Source: an uncultured Fretibacterium sp.
Lineage (GTDB): Bacteria; Synergistota; Synergistia; Synergistales; Aminobacteriaceae
Assembly: GCA_937915835.1 (NCBI GenBank)
Contig: CALGHA010000109.1
Coordinates: 1-19,516, forward strand
Direction: 5' to 3'
DNA length: 19,516 bases
The first letter of the stretch is position 1; every line of letters starts with the position of its first letter. The translations under genes and the position numbers were made by a program. Under the pieces are notes generated by a model. It ran no database searches and was not told the DNA's origin. It saw only the letters and a list, made by a program, of their open reading frames with translations. Below are positions 8,453-17,116 of the stretch, in pieces.

Positions 8453-9185
8453 GCAAAAAATTATCGATTAGCTTTCTCGCAATACTAGCCTTATCCGGAA
8501 TATTCATGTTAATAATCTCTTCGGGCGTAAAAAATCCTGCGCGCGTAATCTCCGTGCCGTCGGGCTTAATCTCGCCTGAAGAGTATTTTGCGTTAAATCC
8601 CAGCATTAACGAGTTCGGAAACGGCCAAGTCTGTGAGCCGAAATACTTTACATCGTCGACTTCAATTGAAACTTCCTCCTTAATCTCTCGTCTTACAGCC
8701 TCTTCAAGTCTCTCACCAGGTTCAACAAAGCCCGCAATCACACTATAACGATTATCAGGCCACGCGGCATTATGAGCGAGTAATAATTTCCCGTCGTGTT
8801 CTATCGCAGTAATCACAGCAGGAGAAATCGGAGCATAAAATATTTTCCCGCATGCTTCACATTTTCGCCCGTAATCGTTTTCATTAGGGATTAATTTTCC
8901 GCCGCATGACGAACATAACTTTACGTTCCGAAACCAACTCATGAACTGCAAAGCTCCTGAAGCAATCGTGAACGCTTTATCCCCTGCAATATGCCAAAAA
9001 TCACGCAAGCTGATTAATTCTTCGTCCGGAATATTCTCACATTCTGCCCAAGAAGTTATTTTCTGCCAGTTTTCTGGTAAAGTTTCAGAGCTTCGGTTTA
9101 CGTCAAAACTCGAAAGATAATCTTCATCAAAATCATAAACTCCGTCTTTCATGAGAATTTTATTGCCGCAAAATATTAACATCAT
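8424..9185 (-). CDS. nudC: NADH pyrophosphatase, NudC-type Nudix hydrolase
   Basis: Splits NAD(H) to NMN(H) and AMP; NudC enzymes also remove NAD caps from RNA. The 253-residue product is close to E. coli NudC (257). A zinc ribbon is formed by C91, C94, C109 and C112 (CSSC...CEAC). The Nudix box follows from G152 (GFVEPGERLEEAVRREIKEE), and SQTWPFPNS (184-192) is the NudC signature that separates it from other Nudix enzymes. The ATG at 9185 was chosen because AGGAGTG lies just upstream. The open frame continues to 9305, but that would run across the divergent neighbour and add an unrelated hydrophobic segment. A second ATG follows directly at 9182. The 3' end overlaps the convergent GTPase gene by 29 bp. 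Confidence 0.93.
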   Translation of the reverse strand: MMLIFCGNKILMKDGVYDFDEDYLSSFDVNRSSETLPENWQKITSWAECENIPDEELISLRDFWHIAGDKAFTIASGALQFMSWFRNVKLCSSCGGKLIPNENDYGRKCEACGKIFYAPISPAVITAIEHDGKLLLAHNAAWPDNRYSVIAGFVEPGERLEEAVRREIKEEVSIEVDDVKYFGSQTWPFPNSLMLGFNAKYSSGEIKPDGTEITRAGFFTPEEIINMNIPDKASIARKLIDNFLLRISCNSQI

Positions 9186-9252
9186 GCTCACTCCTATATA
9201 TTTATTAATGCCGTATAATATTACAAAAAATTTCAGGTGATGACAAAATATT

Positions 9253-9912
9253 ATGCTGACATTAAATATTGCTGGCAAGTCCATAACTGAAGCCGCAAAT
9301 CTCATGAAAGAGGCTGTCTCTAAAGGCGAAAACGAGCTGAAAATATCAATTGACGGTCCGGCTCAAGCTGAGAGTGTCAAGAAATTTCTGGAGCCTCAAG
9401 GTTTCAATAATATTCTTCCTGAAGACGACGAAGGAACTTTATACATTATAGCTTCACGTCCTAATCAGAAACAGAAAGATAAGGCGAAAGAAACAACAGA
9501 AGCTGACGATAAAGAATACAAGCAAGACAAATTCAAACAAGAAACGGAACAGCTAACTTCTAAGCCAGAAAAAAAAGTTCAAGCCTCCCAAAACTCAACG
9601 GGAATATTAATCTCGTGTGAACCTGGAAAATATAATCAGGCATTCTACAAAAAATTTCTCTCGTCCATAATCAAAGCAGAACACAAGCCTAGCATTATAG
9701 CCCTGATGAACGGCGCTGTGAAATTAGCCGCGTATAATTCTCAAACTTGCGATTTTCTCAAGAAACTTGAAGCTGACGGCGTGAAAGTATTAATATCCGA
9801 GAGCTGTACTGACAGATTAGCTATGACCGGAGCAATCGGAGCTGGAGAGATTATTGACATGAGCGAAATTCTTGATGAGATTTTTGCGTGTGAAAAAGTT
9901 ATCAGCGTATAA
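9253..9912 (+). CDS. yedF: YedF-like protein: degenerate TusA-like domain plus DsrE-like domain
   Basis: This 219-residue protein has the layout of the sulfurtransferase-like selenium-metabolism protein YedF. Residues 1-68 match the TusA/SirA fold (LNIAGKSITEA, then ISIDGPAQAESVKKFLEPQGF), but the Cys-Pro pair that carries sulfur in TusA is absent. Residues 69-112 are a Lys/Glu/Gln-rich linker, longer and more charged than I would expect. Residues about 115-212 match the DsrE-like part (KPSIIALMNGAVKLAA, LEADGVKVLISESCTDRL, GEIIDMSEI), with C185 at the usual conserved cysteine. The family is often found near selD, but no selenium gene is visible here. A TATAAT lies at 9214-9219 without a clear -35. 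The ribosome site AGGTGA is a little distant (12 bases). hpt begins 55 bp downstream, so the two may be cotranscribed. The family call is fairly firm; the function is unproven. Confidence 0.75.
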   Translation: MLTLNIAGKSITEAANLMKEAVSKGENELKISIDGPAQAESVKKFLEPQGFNNILPEDDEGTLYIIASRPNQKQKDKAKETTEADDKEYKQDKFKQETEQLTSKPEKKVQASQNSTGILISCEPGKYNQAFYKKFLSSIIKAEHKPSIIALMNGAVKLAAYNSQTCDFLKKLEADGVKVLISESCTDRLAMTGAIGAGEIIDMSEILDEIFACEKVISV

Positions 9913-9967
9913 TTATTAAGCTCAGGATTTACGGAACTTACGATACGATACGAAAGGAGATTTAACA

Positions 9968-10504
9968 ATGTCATATAAATTGGGAGAAGTAATTTTATCG
10001 CGTGAGACAATTGCAAGACGCGTTAAAGAGATTGCCGCAGAAATCGTGAAGGATAACGGCTGTGATAAAAGTCTTGTTGTCGTCGGAATTTTAACGGGAG
10101 CGGCGTTTTTCCTGACTGACTTAGTGCGCGAAATGCCCGAAGATATTGACGTTCGAGTTGATTTCATGTCCGTAGCTTCTTATGGCGATAATACGACAAG
10201 CAGTGGGGTTGTGAGAATTTTCCATGACTTGAAGTCCAGCATTGAAGGCAAAAATGTCCTCGTCGTTGAAGATATTGTTGATACAGGCTTGACGCTTTCA
10301 CACTTAATCGAGCTTCTCAAGGGAAGACATCCAAACAGCTTGAAAGTCTGTGTATTGCTCGACAAATACGAACGACGTAAAACAGAAGTCAAAGTAGATT
10401 ACTGCGGGTTCAGAATTCCTGATAAGTTCGTCGTAGGTTATGGGCTTGATTGCGCAGGAATGTGGAGACATCTTAAGGATATTAAGTACGTGATTGAAGA
10501 ATAA
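9968..10504 (+). CDS. hpt: Hypoxanthine phosphoribosyltransferase
   Basis: Converts hypoxanthine (and often guanine) with PRPP to IMP (GMP), a cytoplasmic purine salvage step. The 178-residue length is typical. The PRPP-binding loop VLVVEDIVDTG lies at 97-107 with the acidic pair E101-D102. GILTGAAFF (40-48) is the pyrophosphate loop, SYGDNTTSSG (71-80) the flexible catalytic loop, and LLDKYERRK with FVVGYGLD (154-161) the purine-binding end. A strong AAAGGAG ribosome site precedes the ATG. The gene follows the YedF-like gene by 55 bp and is closed by the terminator at 10513-10536. Together with the adenine deaminase and purine permease at 13981-17030 it completes a salvage route, though in a separate transcript. 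Confidence 0.95.
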   Translation: MSYKLGEVILSRETIARRVKEIAAEIVKDNGCDKSLVVVGILTGAAFFLTDLVREMPEDIDVRVDFMSVASYGDNTTSSGVVRIFHDLKSSIEGKNVLVVEDIVDTGLTLSHLIELLKGRHPNSLKVCVLLDKYERRKTEVKVDYCGFRIPDKFVVGYGLDCAGMWRHLKDIKYVIEE

Positions 10505-10512
10505 CAAAAAAA

Positions 10513-10536
10513 CTCCCTCTGACTTAACAGGGGGAG
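10513..10536. terminator. Bidirectional intrinsic terminator between hpt and the DUF2157 gene
   Basis: CTCCCTCTG (10513-10521) pairs with CAGGGGGAG (10528-10536) over nine pairs including one G-T, with a six-base loop. Seven A's precede it (10506-10512), which gives a T-tract for the minus-strand transcript. Five T's follow shortly after (10540-10544) for the plus-strand hpt transcript. It sits between two convergent stop codons. Confidence 0.85.
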
Positions 10537-10543
10537 AAATTTT

Positions 10544-11629
10544 TCAACGCTTTTTACGGCCAAAATACACTCCTGCTCCAAGCAAAATTATTCCAGTCAG
10601 TGTAAATCCCCACGCCTTAGGTATATAGCCAAATAAATGGTCAAAGAAATATCGGGACGCTAATATCACACAAAAAGTTATTCCAGTTGATGAATGACCG
10701 CGATAAATATTAACCAGCATTAACACAGCGATTATCAGAGCATTAATCACAGCAAAAACATCCTTGTGAACTGCAAACAGCTCACCTCGCCAGAACTCAG
10801 GCCAAGTTAATAATAATCCGAATAATCCAAGCATGAGCAACCCTAAAATCTCAATATCAGGAAAATTTTTCATGAACGACATTAAAGCTCCGGAAATCGC
10901 AAGAATTATCAATGTCCATGTTCCACCAAAACAAAGGCTCATTCGTGAGGATAATAATAATAACGTCAAGAACATGTTCACGATAAATGCTAGTCTCTCA
11001 CGCGTAAAATTCCAGACTAGCCATAAAAATATTATCAACGCAAATGCACTCACTGGCGAGAAAAACTCAAGAACTGAAACTCGCGCTGTGTTGATGAACT
11101 GCAATGCCCAGAAATTTATCGCTTCGGTGTCGTTCAGCCAGATTAAAGCAACAAGCTGAGATAAATACACATGCCAATTATCACGGGTTATTAATGACAC
11201 GGAAATTATCTCAATCAGCCAATAGCCTAACACTTCGGAAAAACTTAGCTTTATATCGTACATGCGGGTAATTAAAAATACTCCGGAGCCGAAAATTATA
11301 CTTGACAATAATAAAAATACTTTGCCCGTCTTCGTCTCACTTTTACCAGTGAAAAAATATGCCGTCAACGATAAAACATAAGCAAATGAGATTATGCCGA
11401 CACGTAATAATTTGTTCAGTTCGTGCCAATGAGCCGCTATAAAACTCACAAATCCAAGCAACAGCAATACTCCGCCGGCAGTCAGCAAAATATTCCGCAG
11501 GTTGTTTGCCTTCACATCGTAAAGCGATAATATTCTCTCGGCTTGGTCTGAACTGATTATCTCCTGTTCCTGCCACGTCTCTGCTTCACTCACAAGAAAA
11601 TCATATTCCCTCTTGCGTATACTCAACAT
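10544..11629 (-). CDS. DUF2157 family integral membrane protein
   Basis: The 361 residues begin with a soluble helix pair of about 45 residues (AETWQEQEIISSDQAERILSLY) that is typical of DUF2157. About eleven or twelve hydrophobic segments follow, the first being LLTAGGVLLLLGFVSFIAAHW at about 49-69. The chain ends in a short basic tail (GRKKR). It should lie in the cytoplasmic membrane. No function is established for the family and no catalytic motif stands out. The ATG follows the metG stop after one base, so translation is probably coupled to metG and the two share an mRNA that ends at the bidirectional terminator. The pairing with metG may only reflect operon packing. Confidence 0.8.
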   Translation of the reverse strand: MLSIRKREYDFLVSEAETWQEQEIISSDQAERILSLYDVKANNLRNILLTAGGVLLLLGFVSFIAAHWHELNKLLRVGIISFAYVLSLTAYFFTGKSETKTGKVFLLLSSIIFGSGVFLITRMYDIKLSFSEVLGYWLIEIISVSLITRDNWHVYLSQLVALIWLNDTEAINFWALQFINTARVSVLEFFSPVSAFALIIFLWLVWNFTRERLAFIVNMFLTLLLLSSRMSLCFGGTWTLIILAISGALMSFMKNFPDIEILGLLMLGLFGLLLTWPEFWRGELFAVHKDVFAVINALIIAVLMLVNIYRGHSSTGITFCVILASRYFFDHLFGYIPKAWGFTLTGIILLGAGVYFGRKKR

Positions 11630-11630
11630 C

Positions 11631-13526
11631 TCAGCTTACTTTGCTTCCCAATGGGATTGTCTCATCAAACGGCGTTAATAATGTCAAGGCTTCAGCTACT
11701 CCGTCATGTTTCACACTGGCCGCTAATATCATTCCGTTGCTCATTATTCCGCAGAGCTTCACGGGCTTCAAGTTCGTAACTAGAATTACACGCTTATGCA
11801 TTAACTCTTCTGGTGTGAAAAATGCCTTAATTCCCGAACAAACTGTGCGCTTCTCATAGCCTAAATCGACTTCGAGCTTGTATAATTTCTTTGAGCGCGG
11901 AATTTCCTCAACGTTGATAATCTCTGCTACTCGCATATCTACCTTCGCAAAGTCCTCTATCGTGATTTCGCTGTTCTGTTCAAGTTTTGCGGTTTCCTTT
12001 GATTTTTGCCACTCATTAATATCTATTCGGGGGAATAAAACTTCTGATTTGTTAATGCGCGTTCCGGCTCCTGCTCCCCATGAAAAACTTTCATATAATA
12101 ATTTCACTGGCTCGTCATTAATTCCAAGCTGAGAATAAATTTTGCTGGCTGTGTCGGGCATAAACGGAGCAATTAATAATCCCGTAAGTCTTAAAGCCTC
12201 GTAAAGATTTAGCAATACATAGTCAAGTTCATGAGATTTTGCAGGGTCCTTCGCAAGTTTCCAAGCTAAAGTCTCATCAATAAATTTATTCGTTCGTGAA
12301 ATAAATTCCCAGATTGCTTTTAATGCGTCATCATAGGCGTATTCGTTCATGGCCTCGTCAACTCGTGATAAAATCTCAGGAGCTAATTCACTCAGAGGCG
12401 AAATATCTTCATTCTTGGGAACTATTCCAGCGCGATACGACTTTATCATCTGAAGCGTGCGATTTAATAAATTACCTAAGTCGTTTGCTAAGTCACTGTT
12501 AATCCGGTTCACAAGAGCTAATTCCGAAAAATCACCGTCGTTGCCAAATGGAACTTCACGCAACAAAAAATACCTGAACGCGTCTAATCCGTAACTCTCA
12601 ACAATTTTAAACGGGTCAATCACATTCCCTTTGGTCTTGCTCATCTTCTCGCCGTCAACTGTCCACCAGCCGTGAGCTATTATCTCAACTGGTAAGTCAT
12701 AGCCAAGTGCAAGAAGCATTAACGGCCATGTTACGCAATGAAACCGGATTATATCCTTGCCGACCATATGACGAACATTAGGCCAATATCGCGCAAAATT
12801 ATTCTCGCCCAGAGCTGAAACGTAATTTATCAGCGCGTCAAACCATACGTAAATCACATGAGCCTCATCACCAGGCACGGGAATTCCCCATTTTAAGCTA
12901 GTTCGTGATACTGATTGGTCCTTCACGCCGCCTTTCAAAAAACTCATAATCTCATTGTAGCGAATACGCGGCATTACAGCTTTCACGTGGTCTTCATAGA
13001 ACTTTATTAAAGCCGGAACATATTTGCTTCCCTTGAAAAAATAGCTCTCCTCTTCCATTATGATTAACTCTCGCCCGCAATCTGGACATAACTTTTTGCC
13101 GTCATGTTCGATTATCGCGTTTTCGGGGACGTACGTCTCATCAGGTACACAATAATACCCGGAATATTTCCCTTTGTAGATGTCTCCCTGTGAAATTAAC
13201 TTCGCAAAAATTTCCTGCACTTTCTTGATGTGCCGAGCTTCTGTCGTCCTGATAAAATCGTCGTTGCTGATATTCAAGACTTGCCATAATCGCTTAAAGT
13301 TTACGTGAATTTCATCAACAAGTTCTTGCGGAGTTTTACCCTTCGCTTCCGCTGAAACTTGAATTTTCTGCCCGTGTTCATCAGTACCCGTCAAAAAATA
13401 AACGTCAAAGCCCTTCATTCGCTTGTATCGTGCTGAAACATCACAGGCTATCGTCGTGTATGCATGCCCAATATGCGGAATGTCATTAACATAATAAATC
13501 GGCGTGGTGATATAAAATGCTTTCAT
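11631..13526 (-). CDS. metG: Methionyl-tRNA synthetase with C-terminal tRNA-binding domain
   Basis: Class I aminoacyl-tRNA synthetase that charges tRNA-Met. The 631-residue chain shows HIGH (18-21) in YYVNDIPHIGHAYT, a connective-peptide zinc knuckle, and the second signature as KMSKT (294-298). The anticodon-binding helical domain follows (about 340-480). A Trbp111/EMAP-like tRNA-binding domain spans about 522-631 (TIEDFAKVDMRVAEI, CSGIKAFF, VTNLKPVKLCGIMSNGM). In the knuckle the first Cys pair is C126 and D129 where many relatives have two cysteines; C147 and C150 are kept. A strong AAGGAGG site precedes the ATG. It is divergent from the gtrA-like gene and coupled to the DUF2157 gene downstream. 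Confidence 0.97.
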   Translation of the reverse strand: MKAFYITTPIYYVNDIPHIGHAYTTIACDVSARYKRMKGFDVYFLTGTDEHGQKIQVSAEAKGKTPQELVDEIHVNFKRLWQVLNISNDDFIRTTEARHIKKVQEIFAKLISQGDIYKGKYSGYYCVPDETYVPENAIIEHDGKKLCPDCGRELIIMEEESYFFKGSKYVPALIKFYEDHVKAVMPRIRYNEIMSFLKGGVKDQSVSRTSLKWGIPVPGDEAHVIYVWFDALINYVSALGENNFARYWPNVRHMVGKDIIRFHCVTWPLMLLALGYDLPVEIIAHGWWTVDGEKMSKTKGNVIDPFKIVESYGLDAFRYFLLREVPFGNDGDFSELALVNRINSDLANDLGNLLNRTLQMIKSYRAGIVPKNEDISPLSELAPEILSRVDEAMNEYAYDDALKAIWEFISRTNKFIDETLAWKLAKDPAKSHELDYVLLNLYEALRLTGLLIAPFMPDTASKIYSQLGINDEPVKLLYESFSWGAGAGTRINKSEVLFPRIDINEWQKSKETAKLEQNSEITIEDFAKVDMRVAEIINVEEIPRSKKLYKLEVDLGYEKRTVCSGIKAFFTPEELMHKRVILVTNLKPVKLCGIMSNGMILAASVKHDGVAEALTLLTPFDETIPLGSKVS

Positions 13527-13548
13527 GAAAATTGCCTCCTTCGTGTTC

Positions 13549-13554
13549 TATAAT
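13549..13554 (+). promoter_or_regulatory. Candidate -10 element (TATAAT) for the gtrA-ade run
   Basis: TATAAT lies 32 bases before the TTG start of the gtrA-like gene, in the short divergent gap with metG. The -35 at the right distance (around 13526-13531) is poor, so this would be a weak or activated promoter. It is the only -10-like match I see ahead of the gtrA-ade-permease run. Confidence 0.4.
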
Positions 13555-13585
13555 AATATCATGTTCGCAAAAAGGAGCTTTAACA

Positions 13586-13978
13586 TTGTATACTCTATTT
13601 CTTTATGGAATTTTCGGCGTGCTCACTACTTTACTCAATATTTTCGCTTATTGGCTGTTCACTAGAATTCTCAACTTCTCCGTCGTTCAGGCTACTGTTA
13701 TCGCTTGGATTATCGCAGTATTATTCGCTTATTACACTAATCGAAAATTCGTCTTCCACAGCAAAAATAATTCCCTCAATGGCATAATCTCGGAAGCCTC
13801 AGAATTTTTCATCTGCAGACTTGCTACAGGAATTCTTGACGTGATTATCATGTTCGTGTTCGTTGATATTCTCGCTCTAAACGATGTCCTCATAAAAACT
13901 TGCTCTAACATTCTCGTGATAATCGCAAATTACATCGCTAGCAAATTATTTATCTTTAAGCATAAGGAGGAAATTTAA
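13586..13978 (+). CDS. GtrA-like small membrane protein
   Basis: A 130-residue protein with four membrane segments (about 2-22, 30-52, 70-92 and 98-118). The GtrA-family feel comes from YGIFGVLTTLLNIFAYWLF near the start, the short basic loop YYTNRKFVFHSK after the second segment, and the end NILVIIANYIASKLFIFKHK. GtrA proteins are thought to move polyprenyl-phosphate-linked sugars across the membrane for polysaccharide or teichoic acid glycosylation. I chose the TTG at 13586 because AAAGGAG lies eight bases upstream. The open frame continues to 13532, but that extension adds a non-family segment overlapping the promoter region. The stop is followed two bases later by the adenine deaminase ATG, so the two are translationally linked. 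No sugar transferase is nearby to suggest a substrate. Confidence 0.8.
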   Translation: MYTLFLYGIFGVLTTLLNIFAYWLFTRILNFSVVQATVIAWIIAVLFAYYTNRKFVFHSKNNSLNGIISEASEFFICRLATGILDVIIMFVFVDILALNDVLIKTCSNILVIIANYIASKLFIFKHKEEI

Positions 13979-13980
13979 TC

Positions 13981-15687
13981 ATGATAAAAATTGCCGCTGT
14001 CGCTCGTGGCGATATCCCGGCTGACCTCGTCATTCACAACGCTAAAATCGCTAACGTCTTCACTCAAAATTACGAACTCGCTGACGTCGCCGTTTACTCC
14101 GGAAAAATTGCGGGAATTGGCGAAAATTACTCCGGACGTGTAAACTTCGACGCAAAAGGCCGCGTCCTAATTCCTGGCTTAATCGACGGACATATTCACA
14201 TCGAAGACACCATGATGACACCGGCCAATTTCGCAAAAATCGCCTCACTTCACGGCACTACAACCGTATTCGCTGACCCTCACGAAATCGCTAATTGCTT
14301 GGGAATGTCAGGCCTCGAATACATGTTCAAAGCGTCGCAGGGCCTCCCTGTTGATATTTTCTACGGGGCTCCGTCATGCGTCCCGGCTTCTGAGTTCGAA
14401 ACTCCTTTTGACGAACTCGACATGAACGCTATTAAATCAATGTTCGAACGCAATTTAACTCAACATCTCGGCGAAATGATGAATTTCCCTGCTGTCATTA
14501 ACGGCGACACGGACGCTTGGGGAAAAATCTTAGCCGCTGGAAACGTCCCTTTAACCGGTCATGCTCCGGGCGTAACTGGCAAAAATCTTAATGCTTATCT
14601 TTCTTCTGGCATAAACTCTGACCACGAATGTACGGAACTCAACGAAGCACGAGAGAAATTATCACGCGGAATGTTCATCATGCTTAGGGAAGGTGCAAGC
14701 TTCAATGATTTACGCACTCTTTTACCGTTAATTCGCGAAAATCCCCTTAATGCCGCTCGCTGTATGGTCGTCAGTGATGATATTACTGCTCGATATTTGC
14801 TCGAAACCGGACATATGGACGCTAAAATGAAAATTATGCTCTCTGAAGGCCTGAACCCCTTTATCGCTCTCAGAATGATTACGCTGACACCGGCTGAATA
14901 TTTCAGGCTCTACGACAGAGGAAGCATAGCACCAGGAAAAATTGCCGACTTCGCTATTCTCGATAATGACGAACTCGATGAAACTTTCAAGATTAATTCC
15001 GTCTGGAAAAACGGCCGATTAATCGCAAAAAATGAAGACAGCTTCCATATTGACGAGACTGAACACGCCGCTCCTGCAATAAAACTTCACGTGAAAAATA
15101 TTCCGACAACAGAGCAAATCAAAATTAATCCCGCCGGCAAAATTATAAACGTAATCGGAGTAACTCAAGGCACCGTAATAACGAAAACTCTTCAAGTCCC
15201 ATTTGAGGACGCAAAACCTGAGAATGACATAGCCAAAATCGTAGTGCTTGAACGTCATCATGACACAGGGCGTTTCGGCGTAGGCTTTGTTCATGGCTTG
15301 GGAATTTCGAGCAAAGGGGCAATAGCTTCAAGTGTCGCGCATGACGCTCATAATTTCCTGGCGATTGGGGCTGATGACAGGAGCATAATTACAGCCTTAA
15401 GCAAACTTGCAGAAATGGGGGGAGGGCTTGTTACGACTGAATACGAAAAGATTACAGGGTCATTTGCACTTCCGATTGCCGGCCTGATGAATTGCCTCAC
15501 ACCAGAACAGACAGCCGCAGAACTCGCAAAAATGGACCGAGAAGCCGAAATATTATGCGTGAAAATCCCTAATCCTTTTATGGTCATGAGCTTCCTTCAG
15601 CTTTCAGTGATACCGGAGCTCAGAATTACTGACTTGGGATATGTCGATATCACGAAAGGCGGCATTCAGAAACTTTTTGTGAGATAA
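13981..15687 (+). CDS. ade: Adenine deaminase
   Basis: Hydrolyses adenine to hypoxanthine and ammonia, for purine salvage or catabolism. The 568-residue length is as expected. The amidohydrolase metal site is shown by GHIHIE (70-75), DPHEIAN (99-105), GHAPG (193-197), SDHE (213-216) and the SDD motif (265-267). The C-terminal part (from about 395) carries the adenine-deaminase-specific domain (VLERHHDTGRFGVGFVHGLG, then SSVAHDAHN). That part separates it from dihydroorotases and guanine deaminases. AAGGAGG precedes the ATG, and the site lies inside the end of the gtrA-like gene. The purine permease begins 38 bp downstream, so uptake and deamination are probably coexpressed. Confidence 0.96.
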   Translation: MIKIAAVARGDIPADLVIHNAKIANVFTQNYELADVAVYSGKIAGIGENYSGRVNFDAKGRVLIPGLIDGHIHIEDTMMTPANFAKIASLHGTTTVFADPHEIANCLGMSGLEYMFKASQGLPVDIFYGAPSCVPASEFETPFDELDMNAIKSMFERNLTQHLGEMMNFPAVINGDTDAWGKILAAGNVPLTGHAPGVTGKNLNAYLSSGINSDHECTELNEAREKLSRGMFIMLREGASFNDLRTLLPLIRENPLNAARCMVVSDDITARYLLETGHMDAKMKIMLSEGLNPFIALRMITLTPAEYFRLYDRGSIAPGKIADFAILDNDELDETFKINSVWKNGRLIAKNEDSFHIDETEHAAPAIKLHVKNIPTTEQIKINPAGKIINVIGVTQGTVITKTLQVPFEDAKPENDIAKIVVLERHHDTGRFGVGFVHGLGISSKGAIASSVAHDAHNFLAIGADDRSIITALSKLAEMGGGLVTTEYEKITGSFALPIAGLMNCLTPEQTAAELAKMDREAEILCVKIPNPFMVMSFLQLSVIPELRITDLGYVDITKGGIQKLFVR

Positions 15688-15725
15688 TATTTGCTCATTT
15701 TCATTTTAATTGGGAGTGATAAAAA

Positions 15726-17030
15726 ATGTCATTATTCAAAATTCGCGAGACTGGAAGCACGTTCTTCACTGAAGTTCTCGCGGGCATCACGACTTTCGTA
15801 ACGATGAGTTATATCATCTTCGTGAACCCGACAATCCTCAGCAACACAGGCATGGACTTTCAAGCGCTCGTTGTCGTTACTTGTCTTGCGTCGGCACTCG
15901 GGACTTTCTTAATGGCCGTGTTCGCGAATTATCCGATTGCTCTTGCTCCTGGAATGGGCTTGAATGCTTTCTTCGCGTTCGGTGTCGTTTTGACCATGAA
16001 GATTAATGGAGCCCCAGTAACTTGGCAAATGGCACTCGCCGCCGTCTTGATCGAGGGAGCAATTTTCGCCGTCCTGACGCTTACGAATATTCGGGAAGCT
16101 ATCATGAATGCGATACCGAAATCGCTCAAAATTGGAATTTCCGCCGGAATTGGCTTGTTCATCACGTTCATAGGCCTTCAGTCAGCGGGAATAATCATTC
16201 ACAATGACGCAACTTTGCTTGGTCTCGGTCATTTCAGAGATAATATTCCAATGTTAATGTCGATGGCCGGTCTTTTCATCATGGCAGTTCTCACGGCTTG
16301 GAACGTCAAAGGAGCTTTATTAATCGGCATTCTCATAATCACAGCGATTGCGGCAGTTTTAGGACTGGTTGAAATTCCTGAAAAATTCGTGTCAGAACCT
16401 CCTTCAATTATGCCCTTAATGTTCAAATTTGATTTCTCACTCATAAAAGAGCCTCAATTCTGGGTAGTCGTGTTTACGTTCTTCTTCGTTGACTTTTTTG
16501 ACACGCTCGGAACTCTCGTAGGTGTCTGCAACAGGTCCGGACTTCTTGACGAAAACGGAAATCTTCCGCGTGCTAAAGGAGCATTGATGGCGGACGCTCT
16601 CGCGACGATGGCCGGTGCCGCAATGGGAACGTCAACCGTTACAAGCTACGTTGAGAGTTCTTCAGGCGTTGCGCAGGGCGGCAGAACTGGACTTACAGCT
16701 GTCATAACTGCGTTGTTATTCGTCGGTGCAATTTTCTTCACTCCGATTGTCGGCATGGTCCCGGCTTATGCCACTGCTCCAGCGTTGATAATCGTCGGAG
16801 TTTACATGATGATGTCCCTGCGTGATTTGAACTTCAACGACTGGACGGAATTAATCCCTTCACTCTTGGGCTTTTTCATGATGCCTTTTGCTTACTCAAT
16901 CGCCGTCGGTATCGAGTTCGCAATTGTGTCTTACGTGATTATCAAAATCTTCACTGGCAAAATTAAAGATATATCATTTTTGATGGTGGTATTAACGGCG
17001 TTATTCATCGCTAAGGAATACTTCGCATAA
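15726..17030 (+). CDS. NCS2/AzgA-family purine permease (PbuG/PbuO-like)
   Basis: A 434-residue polytopic protein with about 12-14 hydrophobic segments. It carries the AzgA-type landmarks TTFVTMSYIIFVNPTIL (22-38), ANYPIALAPGMGLNAFFAF (about 67-85), VDFFDTLGTLVGV (about 255-267) and the strongly conserved TSTVTSYVESSSGVAQGGRT (about 300-319). Family members import hypoxanthine, guanine or adenine with protons. Being next to adenine deaminase suggests that adenine or hypoxanthine is the substrate; the sequence alone does not decide this. The GGGAGTG ribosome site fits the ATG. A terminator follows directly. Confidence 0.92.
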   Translation: MSLFKIRETGSTFFTEVLAGITTFVTMSYIIFVNPTILSNTGMDFQALVVVTCLASALGTFLMAVFANYPIALAPGMGLNAFFAFGVVLTMKINGAPVTWQMALAAVLIEGAIFAVLTLTNIREAIMNAIPKSLKIGISAGIGLFITFIGLQSAGIIIHNDATLLGLGHFRDNIPMLMSMAGLFIMAVLTAWNVKGALLIGILIITAIAAVLGLVEIPEKFVSEPPSIMPLMFKFDFSLIKEPQFWVVVFTFFFVDFFDTLGTLVGVCNRSGLLDENGNLPRAKGALMADALATMAGAAMGTSTVTSYVESSSGVAQGGRTGLTAVITALLFVGAIFFTPIVGMVPAYATAPALIIVGVYMMMSLRDLNFNDWTELIPSLLGFFMMPFAYSIAVGIEFAIVSYVIIKIFTGKIKDISFLMVVLTALFIAKEYFA

Positions 17031-17039
17031 CTCATTTTT

Positions 17040-17073
17040 GCTCTCTCGCTTCAAAATGGGGGAGCCTTTTTTT
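17040..17073 (+). terminator. Intrinsic terminator after the purine permease
   Basis: GCTCTCTC (17040-17047) pairs with GGGGGAGC (17058-17065) over eight pairs, including three G-T pairs, with a ten-base loop. It is followed by C and seven T's (17067-17073). It ends the gtrA-ade-permease run before the strong promoter of the next pair. Confidence 0.8.
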
Positions 17074-17116
17074 ATCTCTCACTTCTGCGTAAAACTATCA
17101 TTTTCACTTTTTCTGC

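Noticed and set aside
8424..9305. Longer 293-residue form of NudC starting at 9305
   Set aside because: The added 40 residues run antisense over the start of the YedF-like gene and have no family match, while the ATG at 9185 has AGGAGTG upstream and gives the normal NudC length.
10833..11159. 108-residue plus-strand open frame inside the DUF2157 gene
   Set aside because: It mirrors hydrophobic codons of a clear membrane protein and shows no family features.
13532..13585. N-terminal extension of the GtrA-like protein
   Set aside because: It crosses the TATAAT region and has no ribosome site; the TTG at 13586 has AAAGGAG at the right distance and gives the family N-terminus.
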